DNA from: Streptomyces sp. CB02056
GTDB taxonomy: Bacteria; Actinomycetota; Actinomycetes; Streptomycetales; Streptomycetaceae
Assembly: GCF_001905545.1 (NCBI RefSeq)
Contig: NZ_LIPD01000007.1
Coordinates: 565,045-629,044, forward strand
Direction: 5' to 3'
DNA: 64,000 nt
The translations under genes and the position numbers were made by a program. Below the pieces are notes generated by a model. It had not been told where the DNA came from, ran no database searches, and was given only the letters and a program-made list of their open reading frames with translations. Below, piece by piece: positions 38,424 to 47,320 of the stretch; positions within the stretch are counted from its first letter, which is position 1, and every line of letters starts with the position of its first letter.

Positions 38424-41420
38424 CTACCGGACGTCGCTCAGCTCCCGCGCCTCCGTGAGCACCCGCGCGGCCGACTCCGGCAGCCCGGCCGCCTCGTAGG
38501 CCCGGCCGAGCGCCCGGAGCGCCTCCGCGAGGAAGGAGCGCCAGCCGCGGGCGCGCCACACCAGCACGGACTCCTCCAGGTGGGCGACGGCCGAGGCGCG
38601 GTCCCCCGCCGCCAGGTCCAGCTCCCCGAGGATGCCGAGGGCCTGGGCGAGGTGGTGCCCCAGGTCGAAGCGGCGGGCGATGGCCAGCGCGGCCTCGGCC
38701 GTCTCCCGGGCGCGGCCGTCGCCGGTGGCCGCGTACAGCGTGGCCAGGTACAGCAACGAGAACGCCTCCACGTAGCGGTCCTTGAGCGAGCGGGCCATGG
38801 CGAGCGAGCGCAGGAGCAGCTCGCCGCCCCGCTCCACCTGGCCGGCCCGGCCGTGGGCGGCTCCCAGGAACTGGATCGCGGTCGCCTCGAAGCGGGTGTT
38901 GCCGATCAGCCGCGCCAGCCGCAGCGTCTCGGTGAGGTGCTCGATCGTGCGGTCGAGGTCCGTCTCCCCGTGGGCGATGGCGATGATCTGGTGCGCCCGG
39001 GCCTCGCCGCCCGGGTGGTCGTGGGCGGTGGCGAGGTCCAGGGCACGGTGGCCGGCGTCCAGGGCCTCCTGCGCGCGGCCCTGGGCGACCAGGCTCCAGG
39101 CCGTCAGGACGAGGGCGTCGGCGGCCCCGCGCTCCTCCCCGACCTGCTCGAACAGGCGCCGCAGGTGCCGCGCCCGCTCCTCCAGGGCGACCATCGTCTG
39201 GGCGCCGTCCGCCAGGTCGACGGCCGTGCCGGAGCCGTCGGCCGGGGTGGTCCAGGTCGTCACCTCGATCAGGCCGCGGGTGAGCACGGCGGTGCCCAGG
39301 CCGTCACCGGCCGACCGGCAGGCCTGGAGGACGGCCAGGTGGGTGGTGCGCCACTCGTCGTACAGGCCGCGCACGTCGCAGTACTTCTCCTGGCAGGCGG
39401 CGAGGTCCCAGGCCACCGGCACCATGCGCAGCGCGGCGGCCTGCCGGGCGCTCGCGTCCAGGGCCGGCTGCTCGGCGTCGAACCAGGCCATCGGGTCGTC
39501 CAGCAGCGCCGCCGCGACGCCGGACGGCATCGGGTGGCGCGGCGCGGTGCCGTGGATCGGCGCGAAGCACGGCCCGGGCACCTGGTCGGCCGCCTGCTCG
39601 GCCAGCCAGAGCCAGGCGCCGAAGGCCCGTCCGAGCGCGGCGGTGCGGGCGGCCGGCTCGTCCGCGGCCTCGGCGTGCTCGCGCGCGTACAGCCGGACGA
39701 GGTCGTGGAAGCGGTAGCGCAGGTGCGGCTCCGTGCCGGTCTCCTGGAGGAGCTGGGCGTCGATCAGCTCCTCCAGCTGGCGCTCGGCCCGCTCCGGCGG
39801 GATGTCGGCCACCGCCGCCGCGACCCACGGCGCGAAGTCGGGCGCGTCGAGCAGTCCGAGCAACCGGAACGTCCGGCGGGTCGGCTCAGGAAGCCGGGCG
39901 TAGCCGACGGCGAAGCCGGCCCGTACGGCCAGGTTCCCCGCGGCCAGTTCGTCGAGCCGGCGCCGTTCGTCGCGCAGCAGGTGCGCGAGCCGGGCCAGGG
40001 TCCAGCGCGGCCGGGCGGCCAGCCGGGCCCCGGCGATGCGGACGGCCAGCGGCATGCCGCCGCACAGCTCGACGATCTGGGCGGCGGCCACCGGTTCGGC
40101 GGCGACCCGGCGGTCCCCGAGGATGCGGCGCAGCAGCGTCCGGGCGTGGGGCGCGTCGAGTTCGTGCAGGTCGACGAGGTGCGAGCCGGGCAGCGCCGTG
40201 AGCGCGGCGCGGCTGGTGACCAGGACGGCCGGGCGGTCCGGCCCGTGCCCGGCCGGGTCCGCCGGGGTGCCCGGGAGCAGCGGGCCGATCTGCTGCTCCC
40301 CGGCGGCGTTGTCGAGCAGGACGAGCGTGCGGCGGCCGGCCAGCAGCGTGCGGTACAGCGCGGAACGCTCCTCCAGGGAGGCCGGGATCTCCCGGGGGTC
40401 CGCGCCGAGGGCGCGCAGGAAGGCGGCGAGGACGCCGGCCGGGTCGGCGGGCGTCTCGTCGGCCCCGCGCAGGTCCGCGTACAGCCGGCCGTCCGGGTAG
40501 TCGACGGCGGCGCGGTGGGCGCTGTGGACGGCCAGCGCCGTCTTGCCGATGCCGCCCATCCCGGCGATCACCGGCACCCGGCCGGCCGCCAGGGCGTCCA
40601 GGACGAGCCGCACCTGCTCGTCACGACCGGTGAAGTCCGGGATGTCACGCGGGAGTTGGGAAGGCACCCGGGACCGCCCCGGAACGGCTCGGGCATCCTC
40701 CCGGTCGTGCGCCAGCAGCGCCAGGAAGACGCTCTGCACCTGCTCGCCCGGCTCGATCCCCAGCTCCTCGGACAGCCGTCGGCGCAGCGCCTGGAAGCGG
40801 CGCAACGCCTCCGCCGCCCGCCCGTCCGCCGCCAGCAGCTCCAGCAGGGCGGCCTGCACCGGCTCGTCGTACGGGTACTCCTCGGCGAGCGCCGTCAGCG
40901 CGGGAACGGCCGTCCGGGCCGCCCCGTCGGCCTGCGCGGCCCGGGCCAGGGCCAGGGCCGTGGCACGCACCTCGTCCTCCACGGCGGCCACCAGCGGGTC
41001 CTCCCGGTTCACCCGCTCCAGCCCGGCCAGCACCGGCCCGCGCCGCAACCCGATCGCCCCGGCCACGTCCCCGTCGGCGGCGAACCCGCGGAACCGCCCG
41101 AGGTCCACCGCGCCCGGCCCGGTCACCAGCCGGTACCCCTGCGCGTCCGACTCCAGCACCACCGACTCGTCCCCGAACCCGCCGAGCCAGCCGCGCAGCC
41201 GCGACATCCCGGTGTGCACCGCACCCCGGCCCACCCGGTCCGCCTGCCCCGCCCACACCAGCTCCAGCAGCCGCCCCACCGACAGCCGCTCCCCCTCCGC
41301 CAGCAGCAGGACCCCCAACAGCCCCCGCAACACGCCGGCCCGCGGCAACACCTGCGGCACGGAGTCCACGGCGACCGCCAGGGGCCCCAACAGCCCGAAC
41401 GTCATCTTCATCCGCTGCAT
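38424..41420 (-). CDS. AfsR-type SARP regulator: winged helix, BTAD, NB-ARC, TPR
   Basis: 998 residues from ATG 41420 (GAGGGA 9 bases upstream; 41411 and 41405 also in frame). Residues 1-95: OmpR-like winged helix (FGLLGPLAVAV...VHTGMSRLRGWLGG). About 100-250: bacterial transcriptional activation domain (LGRFRGFAADGD ... PYDEPVQAALLELLAADGRAAEALRRFQALRRRLSEELG). About 280-560: NB-ARC ATPase with VIAGMGGIGKTALAVH (Walker A) and RTLVLLDNA (Walker B). About 640-998: TPR repeats. Such proteins activate secondary-metabolite or developmental genes after an ATP-dependent switch. No biosynthetic cluster lies nearby, so targets are unknown. Confidence 0.92.
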   Translation of the reverse strand: MQRMKMTFGLLGPLAVAVDSVPQVLPRAGVLRGLLGVLLLAEGERLSVGRLLELVWAGQADRVGRGAVHTGMSRLRGWLGGFGDESVVLESDAQGYRLVTGPGAVDLGRFRGFAADGDVAGAIGLRRGPVLAGLERVNREDPLVAAVEDEVRATALALARAAQADGAARTAVPALTALAEEYPYDEPVQAALLELLAADGRAAEALRRFQALRRRLSEELGIEPGEQVQSVFLALLAHDREDARAVPGRSRVPSQLPRDIPDFTGRDEQVRLVLDALAAGRVPVIAGMGGIGKTALAVHSAHRAAVDYPDGRLYADLRGADETPADPAGVLAAFLRALGADPREIPASLEERSALYRTLLAGRRTLVLLDNAAGEQQIGPLLPGTPADPAGHGPDRPAVLVTSRAALTALPGSHLVDLHELDAPHARTLLRRILGDRRVAAEPVAAAQIVELCGGMPLAVRIAGARLAARPRWTLARLAHLLRDERRRLDELAAGNLAVRAGFAVGYARLPEPTRRTFRLLGLLDAPDFAPWVAAAVADIPPERAERQLEELIDAQLLQETGTEPHLRYRFHDLVRLYAREHAEAADEPAARTAALGRAFGAWLWLAEQAADQVPGPCFAPIHGTAPRHPMPSGVAAALLDDPMAWFDAEQPALDASARQAAALRMVPVAWDLAACQEKYCDVRGLYDEWRTTHLAVLQACRSAGDGLGTAVLTRGLIEVTTWTTPADGSGTAVDLADGAQTMVALEERARHLRRLFEQVGEERGAADALVLTAWSLVAQGRAQEALDAGHRALDLATAHDHPGGEARAHQIIAIAHGETDLDRTIEHLTETLRLARLIGNTRFEATAIQFLGAAHGRAGQVERGGELLLRSLAMARSLKDRYVEAFSLLYLATLYAATGDGRARETAEAALAIARRFDLGHHLAQALGILGELDLAAGDRASAVAHLEESVLVWRARGWRSFLAEALRALGRAYEAAGLPESAARVLTEARELSDVR

Positions 41421-41556
41421 CCGCTTCAGTCCCTCAGAGCCCACGACCGCCCTCGGCCCGCCCACGACCCTAATCCGGATTCCGATGAACAGCGGCCACC
41501 GCTCCTGCCCCGCCGTCGCCGTCCCGCCGACTCCACGGGCTCCTCCTCCTGGGTGT

Positions 41557-42858
41557 TCAGGCGAGAAGGATCTCCTCGGGCCTGCGGTTGAGCACCTCCG
41601 GGGATCGGCTGCTCAACAGGGCGTCGACGCACGTCATGAGATCCCCGCCATGATCCTGGACGGCAATCTCGCGCAGTTCCCTGACCAGGTCCTGCCCGTT
41701 GATCAGAACCACCGGGTACTGGTCCTCGACCATCTCCAACTGCGCCGGCTCGGAGTAGGAGCCGGTGGTGACGTACACGCCGATCCAGCCCCGCTTGAGA
41801 CGGGCCACCACGCGTGCGATCTGTTCGGCCGATACGAGGCTGTCCGGCTTGATGCACTTGGCCTGCCCGAGGACGACCAGCTTCGTGCCGGCCAGGCCGC
41901 TGCCGAGATCGAGCCGCCCGACGAAGTCGGCACCACCGTCGCCGGAACGACGGGTGAGCCAACCCTCCTTGTAGCTGTGACCGGAGCCGCGCATCACCTT
42001 CTCGGCGACGACCGCTGCCAGAATCTCGAAGGCGTGCTTGTCGTCGTCGAACCGCTGGTAGACCGCCTGAAGGTCCGCCTCGATGGAACTGCCGGCCGTC
42101 GGGCGCTGGTCACGCACCTTGACCACCTGGCTGCGGGCCACCCGCCGACGCACCTTCGGCAGGACCGAGTGACCGTGCTTGACCCAACCTCGCCATGCTG
42201 CGGGTGCCAGCTTCAGGATCTCGGCATCGGACCGGCCAGGGTCCCGACGGGCGGTGATCCAGTCCCAGGACAGTTTGTCGTCCTCCTCGGTGAGGTCGAT
42301 GACCGCGAGATCGAACACGTAGTTGGTGAACGTCGTCTTCGTCGCGCCTCCCCACTGGACGACACGTTCTGCCCGTTCGATCAAGGCCGCGCCGCAGAAC
42401 TGGACCTGGCCCTTGTCCCTGCCGTTGTGCGGGACGGAACGGAAGAGCAGCAGCGGCGCGGCAGCAGCCCTTCCCTCGGGCGTGGGTGCCTGGTGGCTGT
42501 CGAAGGCCTCCAGGAGCGCCGCGTTACCCGTGGTGCCACCGACCGGCTTCATCGTTTCGGGCTTGTGGTCACCGAAGTAGCGGACATGTCCGTTGTCCAC
42601 GTCGAACACGTCGTGCCACGGAGTCTGTTCCGAGCCCGCCTTCCAAGGGCTCGACCGGATCATCACAGCCGGTCGCCGCAGCCCGGCCACCGTCTTGACC
42701 TTGGCCATGGGGTTGATGCCCTTTTCGAGCTGGGCGCGTGGCCGGCCGGGGCTTTCAGTGACGAAGTAGAAGTTGTCGAATCCGTCGACGGTCGCCGGCG
42801 ACGCGTCCTTCGTAGCCGCGTACCTGAGCACACTGCCCACGTGCAACGAACTTCCCAC
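41557..42858 (-). CDS. Modification-dependent (type IV) restriction endonuclease, MspJI/AspBHI-like
   Basis: 433 residues from GTG 42858 (AAGGGGG upstream; ATG 42891 possible). The C-terminal nuclease has the Mrr-like core of the MspJI family: AFEILAAVVAEKVMRG..., then GDGGADFVGRLDLG and VVLGQAKCIK, i.e. Asp followed by Q-x-K. Residues about 1-270 resemble the AspBHI N-terminal module that reads modified cytosine (SVLRYAATKDASPATVDGFDNFYFV). No methyltransferase partner is present, as expected for enzymes that cut modified foreign DNA. Base composition is visibly less GC-rich than flanking genes, a sign of transfer. Confidence 0.75.
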   Translation of the reverse strand: MGSSLHVGSVLRYAATKDASPATVDGFDNFYFVTESPGRPRAQLEKGINPMAKVKTVAGLRRPAVMIRSSPWKAGSEQTPWHDVFDVDNGHVRYFGDHKPETMKPVGGTTGNAALLEAFDSHQAPTPEGRAAAAPLLLFRSVPHNGRDKGQVQFCGAALIERAERVVQWGGATKTTFTNYVFDLAVIDLTEEDDKLSWDWITARRDPGRSDAEILKLAPAAWRGWVKHGHSVLPKVRRRVARSQVVKVRDQRPTAGSSIEADLQAVYQRFDDDKHAFEILAAVVAEKVMRGSGHSYKEGWLTRRSGDGGADFVGRLDLGSGLAGTKLVVLGQAKCIKPDSLVSAEQIARVVARLKRGWIGVYVTTGSYSEPAQLEMVEDQYPVVLINGQDLVRELREIAVQDHGGDLMTCVDALLSSRSPEVLNRRPEEILLA

Positions 42859-42894
42859 GGTTCCCCCTTCGGCACGACCTGTCCCTTCCATGAT

Positions 42895-42916
42895 CTTGTC
42901 AGATCAGTCCGACAAG
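42895..42916. promoter_or_regulatory. Inverted repeat upstream of the restriction gene
   Basis: CTTGTC - 10 bases - GACAAG, just outside the most upstream possible start codon. Possible operator limiting nuclease expression. Confidence 0.4.
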
Positions 42917-43118
42917 CAGATGGACGGGCAAGTCGTGATGCCGATCTACCTCGGCATCGGTCGGCCTGGGGCAGACGGGCAGGAAGGACACGGGGCAAAG
43001 CCTCAGCGCGGATCCACAGCCTGGCTTCGCGACCTATTGTGTGCTGCCCTCACGGACCAGGTTGTGTCCGCGGGCCGTGTGTAGCCAACGACGGCGGACG
43101 GCGACGACCTGCCCTCCT

Positions 43119-43358
43119 TCAGCGCCGCACCTCGACGCTGGCCCCGGCCGCGCGCAGCTCGCCCGCTACGGCCTCGGCGAGGTCCGAGGTCACGTCGTCG
43201 AGGATGGTCGCGGGAAGCCGCCCGAGGAGGAGCTTGCCGTGCCACAGGCTGAGCCCGGTCCGTCGCCTGACGGCCTTCGCGACCTCCAGGACGTGCGGGC
43301 CCGGATCGGTCACCACGACGCTGATGGGCCCCTCGTCACAGACCAGCTCGCCGTACAA
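43119..43358 (-). CDS. Orphan ribosomal L7/L12 C-terminal-domain-like protein
   Basis: 79 residues. The stretch ISVVVTDPGPHVLEVAKAVRRRTGLSL...LPATILDDVTSDLAEAVAGELRAAGASVEV aligns by eye with the L7/L12 C-terminal domain (VVLTDPGPxKxxVIKxVRxxTGLGLKEAK...EEAEAIKxKLEEAGAxVELK). The N-terminal dimerisation domain and hinge are missing. No ATG or GTG is well placed; TTG 43358 after GGGGAG is the best start. It lies between the restriction gene and the PBP gene. Its use (ribosome or elsewhere) is unknown. Confidence 0.7.
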   Translation of the reverse strand: MYGELVCDEGPISVVVTDPGPHVLEVAKAVRRRTGLSLWHGKLLLGRLPATILDDVTSDLAEAVAGELRAAGASVEVRR

Positions 43359-43486
43359 CTCCCCACCCCTTTCGCTCCGTTGCCCGGAGGGTAGGTGGTC
43401 CCCCGCGCCCGGTCCACGGAATTGTCCTCCGCCCGGCTCGCGGCGGCACCTCGGCCGCCGGCCGGAACGACACGACGGCAAGGCGT

Positions 43487-43523
43487 GGCTGCCGGGCCCG
43501 TGAGGGTCTCGGGCCCGGCAGCC
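43487..43523 (-). terminator. Terminator of the penicillin-binding protein gene
   Basis: Perfect 14-bp stem GGCTGCCGGGCCCG with a 9-base loop, starting 8 bases after the gene's stop. Confidence 0.82.
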
Positions 43524-43530
43524 GACCGGC

Positions 43531-45681
43531 CTACTGTGCCGCCGTCTTCATGTAGGTGCTCCAGATGCGGGTCGGGAGGGCGGCGTCGGAGGTGTCCGGG
43601 GTGGCGCCGCCGAGGCCTTCGAGGGAGAGCAGCTTCATGTCCTTCAGGTCCGCGCGGAAGATGGTGACCGCCGTCGACAGCTGCCCGTTGTAGCCGACGA
43701 ACCACCCTGCCGTACGGTCTGCGGTGGTGCCGGGTTTGGCGGCCAGGCCGGGGCCGGCCTCCGCTGCCGGTTTGGCGGCTCCGTCGCGGACGGAACCCTT
43801 GAGTGCCGCGTCCACCTCGGCCGCGACCGATGGGGTCAGTGCCTGGGTGGCGGCGGGCAGGCGCAGGGGGAGCTGGGCGCCGTTGCGGGAGATCCTGAGG
43901 ACGGAGTACGGGTCGGTGTGGCTGCCGCCGGCCGCGAAGGCGGCGTACGCGTCGGCGGTGCGGACGGCGCTGGGGGTGGAGTTGCCGACGCCGAGGGCGG
44001 GGACGAGTTCGCCCAGGCTGTTGGGGAGCAGGCCGAGGTCGGTGGCGGTCTTCTGCACCCGGTCCAGGCCGACGTCCATGCCGAGCTGCATCAGCGGCCC
44101 GTTGACGGACTGTTCGACCGCGTTCCGCAGGGTGACCGTGCCCCAGTTCCGCCTGCCGTCGTTGGCGGTCTTGACGATCTTCCCGTCCCGTCCCCAGTAC
44201 GGCCCTTCCGGGGTCATCACGTTCACCCCGTCGTCGCCGTTGTAGGGGGTGGCGGGCGTCACCGGGGTGCGGTCGCCGCCCCGTTGGCGCTGCACTCCCT
44301 GGCCGAGCCCGGCGGCGTACACCACCGGTGTGAAGGCCGAACCGATCGGCACCGAGGTGGTGTTGGCGTTGTTGAAGCCCTGCTTGAGGTAGTCGGTGCC
44401 GCCGTAGAGCGCGACGATCCGGCCGTCCGGGGCCACCGAGGCGGCGCCGACCTTCAGGAGCTTGTCGGCCTCCCGGTTCTCCGGGTCGATCCCCGCGGTG
44501 CCCTCCCGTACGGCGGCGGCCAGGGCGTCGACCCTCGGCTTCTCGAAGGTGGTGCGGATCTGGTGGCCGCCGAGGTCGAACTGGGCCGGGGTGATGTCGC
44601 TGTGGCTCTCCACATAGGCGCGGGCCATGTCCACCAGGTACCCGGTCTGGCCGCTCAGCCCCGCCGACTTCGGCTGCGGCCTGGGCTCGGGGAACACGGT
44701 GTACTTGGCGCGCTCGGCGGCGGACAGCTTGCCGACCTCCACCATCCGGTCCAGGATCCACGACCAGCGCTCCTCGGCGCGCTCCCGGTTCTCCGCGCTG
44801 ACCGCCGGGTCGTACTGCCCGGCGCCCTTCAACAGCGCGGCCAGGAAGGCGCCTTCGCTCGGGTCGAGCTGGGAGACGTCCTTGCCGTAGTACGCCGCCG
44901 CGGCGCGCTCGATGCCGTAACTGCCGCGCCCGAACCAGCTGGTGTTGAGGTAGCCGGCCAGGATGTCCTGCTTGCTCATCCGGTCGTCCAGCTTGATCGC
45001 GATGACGATCTCGCTGAGTTTGCGGGACATGTCCTGGCGCTGGTTCAGGTAGATGTTCTTGACGTACTGCTGGGTGATGGTGGAGCCGCCCTGGGTCTCA
45101 CCGCCGGTGACCATCTGGACGACGGCGCGCCCGATGCCGGTGACGGAGATGCCCGGGTCGTCGTAGAAGGTCTCGTTCTCGGCGGCCAGCACCGCCCACT
45201 GCACCGGCTCCGGCACCTGGCCGAGCGGCACCTCCTGCCGGTTGGTCGGACCGATCCGCGCCATCTCGCTGCCGTCCGCCCAGTAGTAGACGTTGTTCTG
45301 CTGGGTGGCGAAGGAGTTCAGGTCCTCCGGGACGGCGGTGTGCGCGTAGAACCAGAGCAGCCAGCCGCTCAGCCCGGCCGCGCCCGTCCCGGCCACCAGC
45401 AGCAGCTGCCGCCAGGACGGGAGCCAGCGGCGGACGCCGCGCCGTCCGCAGCGCGGGTAGTCGATCCGCAGGGACGGGCGCCAGCCCCGGAACGGACGCG
45501 ACCCGCGTAACGGCCGGGGGCGCGGGCGCGGCAGGAAACGTCGACGTCGGCGCCCGGGCGTCTCCTTCTCGGCGGTCTCGTCGGCGGTCTTCTCGGCGGT
45601 CTCCTCGGCCACGCCCTCGGCCGTCTCCCCGGCCCCGTCTTCGGCCACGTCTTCGGCCCCGCCGTCTTGCTGAGCACGCAC
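43531..45681 (-). CDS. Class A penicillin-binding protein with altered transpeptidase motifs
   Basis: 716 residues from GTG 45681 (GGAG 8 bases upstream; 45723 possible). Residues about 1-85 are cytoplasmic, Glu/Thr- then Arg-rich; about 90-113 the membrane anchor. Glycosyltransferase GT51: AAENETFYDDPG (catalytic Glu), GGSTITQQYVKN, then the second Glu region. Transpeptidase: the SxxK site reads IGSAFTPVVY, i.e. Thr replaces Lys; SxN is SVNGPL; the KTG box reads AAKPGTTADRTAGWFVGY. The glycosyltransferase should polymerise peptidoglycan; crosslinking activity is doubtful. The Lys-to-Thr codon is ACA. Confidence 0.9.
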   Translation of the reverse strand: MRAQQDGGAEDVAEDGAGETAEGVAEETAEKTADETAEKETPGRRRRRFLPRPRPRPLRGSRPFRGWRPSLRIDYPRCGRRGVRRWLPSWRQLLLVAGTGAAGLSGWLLWFYAHTAVPEDLNSFATQQNNVYYWADGSEMARIGPTNRQEVPLGQVPEPVQWAVLAAENETFYDDPGISVTGIGRAVVQMVTGGETQGGSTITQQYVKNIYLNQRQDMSRKLSEIVIAIKLDDRMSKQDILAGYLNTSWFGRGSYGIERAAAAYYGKDVSQLDPSEGAFLAALLKGAGQYDPAVSAENRERAEERWSWILDRMVEVGKLSAAERAKYTVFPEPRPQPKSAGLSGQTGYLVDMARAYVESHSDITPAQFDLGGHQIRTTFEKPRVDALAAAVREGTAGIDPENREADKLLKVGAASVAPDGRIVALYGGTDYLKQGFNNANTTSVPIGSAFTPVVYAAGLGQGVQRQRGGDRTPVTPATPYNGDDGVNVMTPEGPYWGRDGKIVKTANDGRRNWGTVTLRNAVEQSVNGPLMQLGMDVGLDRVQKTATDLGLLPNSLGELVPALGVGNSTPSAVRTADAYAAFAAGGSHTDPYSVLRISRNGAQLPLRLPAATQALTPSVAAEVDAALKGSVRDGAAKPAAEAGPGLAAKPGTTADRTAGWFVGYNGQLSTAVTIFRADLKDMKLLSLEGLGGATPDTSDAALPTRIWSTYMKTAAQ

Positions 45682-45907
45682 AGTCCGGTCTCCGATTCGC
45701 TCGTGGGCTGACCCTCCGTACACATAGACGTGATGAGAACATCAGTACGTATGCCTGGCTTTGGTGTGATCATGGTCATACTGCGCTCGACGGGTGGGAC
45801 GTGAGCGTCCGGCGGGCGGGCCGCGGACCGTGGACGAACAGCCCGCGGACGGCCGCCCGCGCCGAACCCGGTCCGCGCCAGCCCCGGCGTGCCGCCAGAA
45901 TGGCGCC

Positions 45908-47035
45908 ATGAGGATGATCCAGACCGCGCTCGGCACGCTGCTGCTCCTGCTGATCATCGGCAGCATCCTGCGCACGCTGGTCGTTCCGCGCGGCCTCTAC
46001 TCGGCGCTGGTGATGCGGCTCTGGCGGGTGCTGCGCACGCTGCTGCGGCTGTCCGCCGGGCCGAACCGCGGCTACCTCGCGCAGGACCGGGCGCTCACCT
46101 GGCTGGCGCCGCTGGTGCTCCTCGGCATGCTCGGCGTCTGGCTCAGCTGCATGCTGACCGCCTACACCCTGCTGCTGCACGGCACCTCCGAACTGAGCTG
46201 GTCGGTCTCCGTGCGCGAGGCCGGGTCCAGCCTGTTCACCCTCGGCTTCGCGAGCGGCGAGCGGCTCCACCTCTCCGCGATCGACTTCCTGGCCGCCGCC
46301 AGCGGCCCGCTGGTCATCGCCCTCCAGATCGCCTACCTGCCGACCCTCTACGCCGCCTACCAGCGCCGCGAGACCGAGGTGACCCTGCTGCAGTCCCGGG
46401 CCGGCGAGCCCGCCTGGGGCCCCGAGCTGCTGGCCCGCCAGTCCCTGGTGGACACCGAGACGGCGCTCCCCCAGCTCTACCGGGACTGGGAGCGGCTGGC
46501 CGCCGACATCGGCGAGAGCCACTCCAACTACCCGGTGCTGCTCTCCTTCCGCTCCCCTCAGCCCCACCGCAGCTGGGTGGTCGGGCTGATCGCCGTGATG
46601 GACGCCGCCGCCCTGCACCTGGCGCTCTGCCCACGCTCGGCCCCGCCCGAGGCCCGGCTGGTGATCCGGGCCGGCTTCACCGCGATGCGCGACATCGGCC
46701 GCTCGCTGCGGATCGACTTCGAAGCGGACCCGGACCCGGACATCCCGATCCGGCTGACCTACGCCGAGTACCTGGGCGCCGTCGCGATGATCACCGCGGC
46801 CGGGTTCCCGCGCGAGCGCCCGGTCGAGGACGCCTGGGCGCACTTCCACGGCTGGCGGGTCAACTACGAGGCGCTGGCGTACGAACTGGCCCGGCGCAGC
46901 GACGCCGTCCCGGCGCTGTGGACCGGCCCGCGCGACTTCCGCGCCCCCGTCATCCCGCCGAGCCGCCCCACCGACCGCCGCCCGTCCTCGACCCCGCCGC
47001 CGGGGACACCGCTGCCGCCGCTGCCGCCCGCCTGA
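45908..47035 (+). CDS. Ion-channel-like membrane protein with long cytoplasmic tail
   Basis: 375 residues from ATG 45908, without a clear ribosome binding site. Hydrophobic segments near residues 5-26, 66-92 and 118-142. Between the last two lies REAGSSLFTLGFASGERL, reminiscent of the pore helix and filter of two-helix potassium channels (T-x-G-Y-G), though the filter sequence is not conserved. A soluble ~230-residue C-terminal region ends in a Pro-rich tail. Divergent from the PBP gene. Channel function is inference. Confidence 0.7.
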   Translation: MRMIQTALGTLLLLLIIGSILRTLVVPRGLYSALVMRLWRVLRTLLRLSAGPNRGYLAQDRALTWLAPLVLLGMLGVWLSCMLTAYTLLLHGTSELSWSVSVREAGSSLFTLGFASGERLHLSAIDFLAAASGPLVIALQIAYLPTLYAAYQRRETEVTLLQSRAGEPAWGPELLARQSLVDTETALPQLYRDWERLAADIGESHSNYPVLLSFRSPQPHRSWVVGLIAVMDAAALHLALCPRSAPPEARLVIRAGFTAMRDIGRSLRIDFEADPDPDIPIRLTYAEYLGAVAMITAAGFPRERPVEDAWAHFHGWRVNYEALAYELARRSDAVPALWTGPRDFRAPVIPPSRPTDRRPSSTPPPGTPLPPLPPA

Positions 47036-47037
47036 GC

Positions 47038-47104
47038 GGGCGGACCGGACGAACCGGGCGGACCGGGCGGACCGGGCGGACGGGACCGACCCGGGCGGAC
47101 CGGG
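47038..47104. repeat. Period-9 CGGACCGGG repeat
   Basis: Imperfect tandem units directly after the stop of the channel-like gene. Probably a slippage product with no function seen. Confidence 0.6.
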
Positions 47105-47173
47105 TACACTCGTCCGGAGTACGTGCCGTTCAGGAGCACGCAGGAGCAGAGGAAGAAGAGGGAGGTGGGGTTG

Positions 47174-47239
47174 ATGACCGCGCTCAAGGCCGCCATGCGC
47201 AGCGTCCGGGTCTCCCTCACGTCCCGGGCCGCGGCCTGA
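47174..47239 (+). CDS. Possible 21-residue leader peptide
   Basis: ATG 47174 with a very strong ribosome binding site (AAGAGGGAGG) encodes MTALKAAMRSVRVSLTSRAA and one further Ala before TGA 47237-47239. It lies 81 bases before the GNAT gene, followed by GC-rich inverted segments. No regulatory amino-acid run is obvious. It may be a leader peptide or a small protein; the strong binding site is the only evidence. Confidence 0.4.
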   Translation: MTALKAAMRSVRVSLTSRAAA

Positions 47240-47320
47240 CCTCCTCCTGTCCCGCCTCGCCGGGGGCGTGAGCCCGCGGGGCCCGCACGAACACTCCTCA
47301 GGAACGGATCTCCGTCCACC

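Noticed and set aside
38424..41420. SARP gene as sign of a biosynthetic gene cluster
   Set aside because: No polyketide, peptide, terpene or RiPP machinery is in the neighbourhood.
44320..44360. Sequencing error explaining the missing SxxK lysine
   Set aside because: The codon is ACA, two substitutions from AAG, and the KTG box is also altered, so a single error does not explain it.
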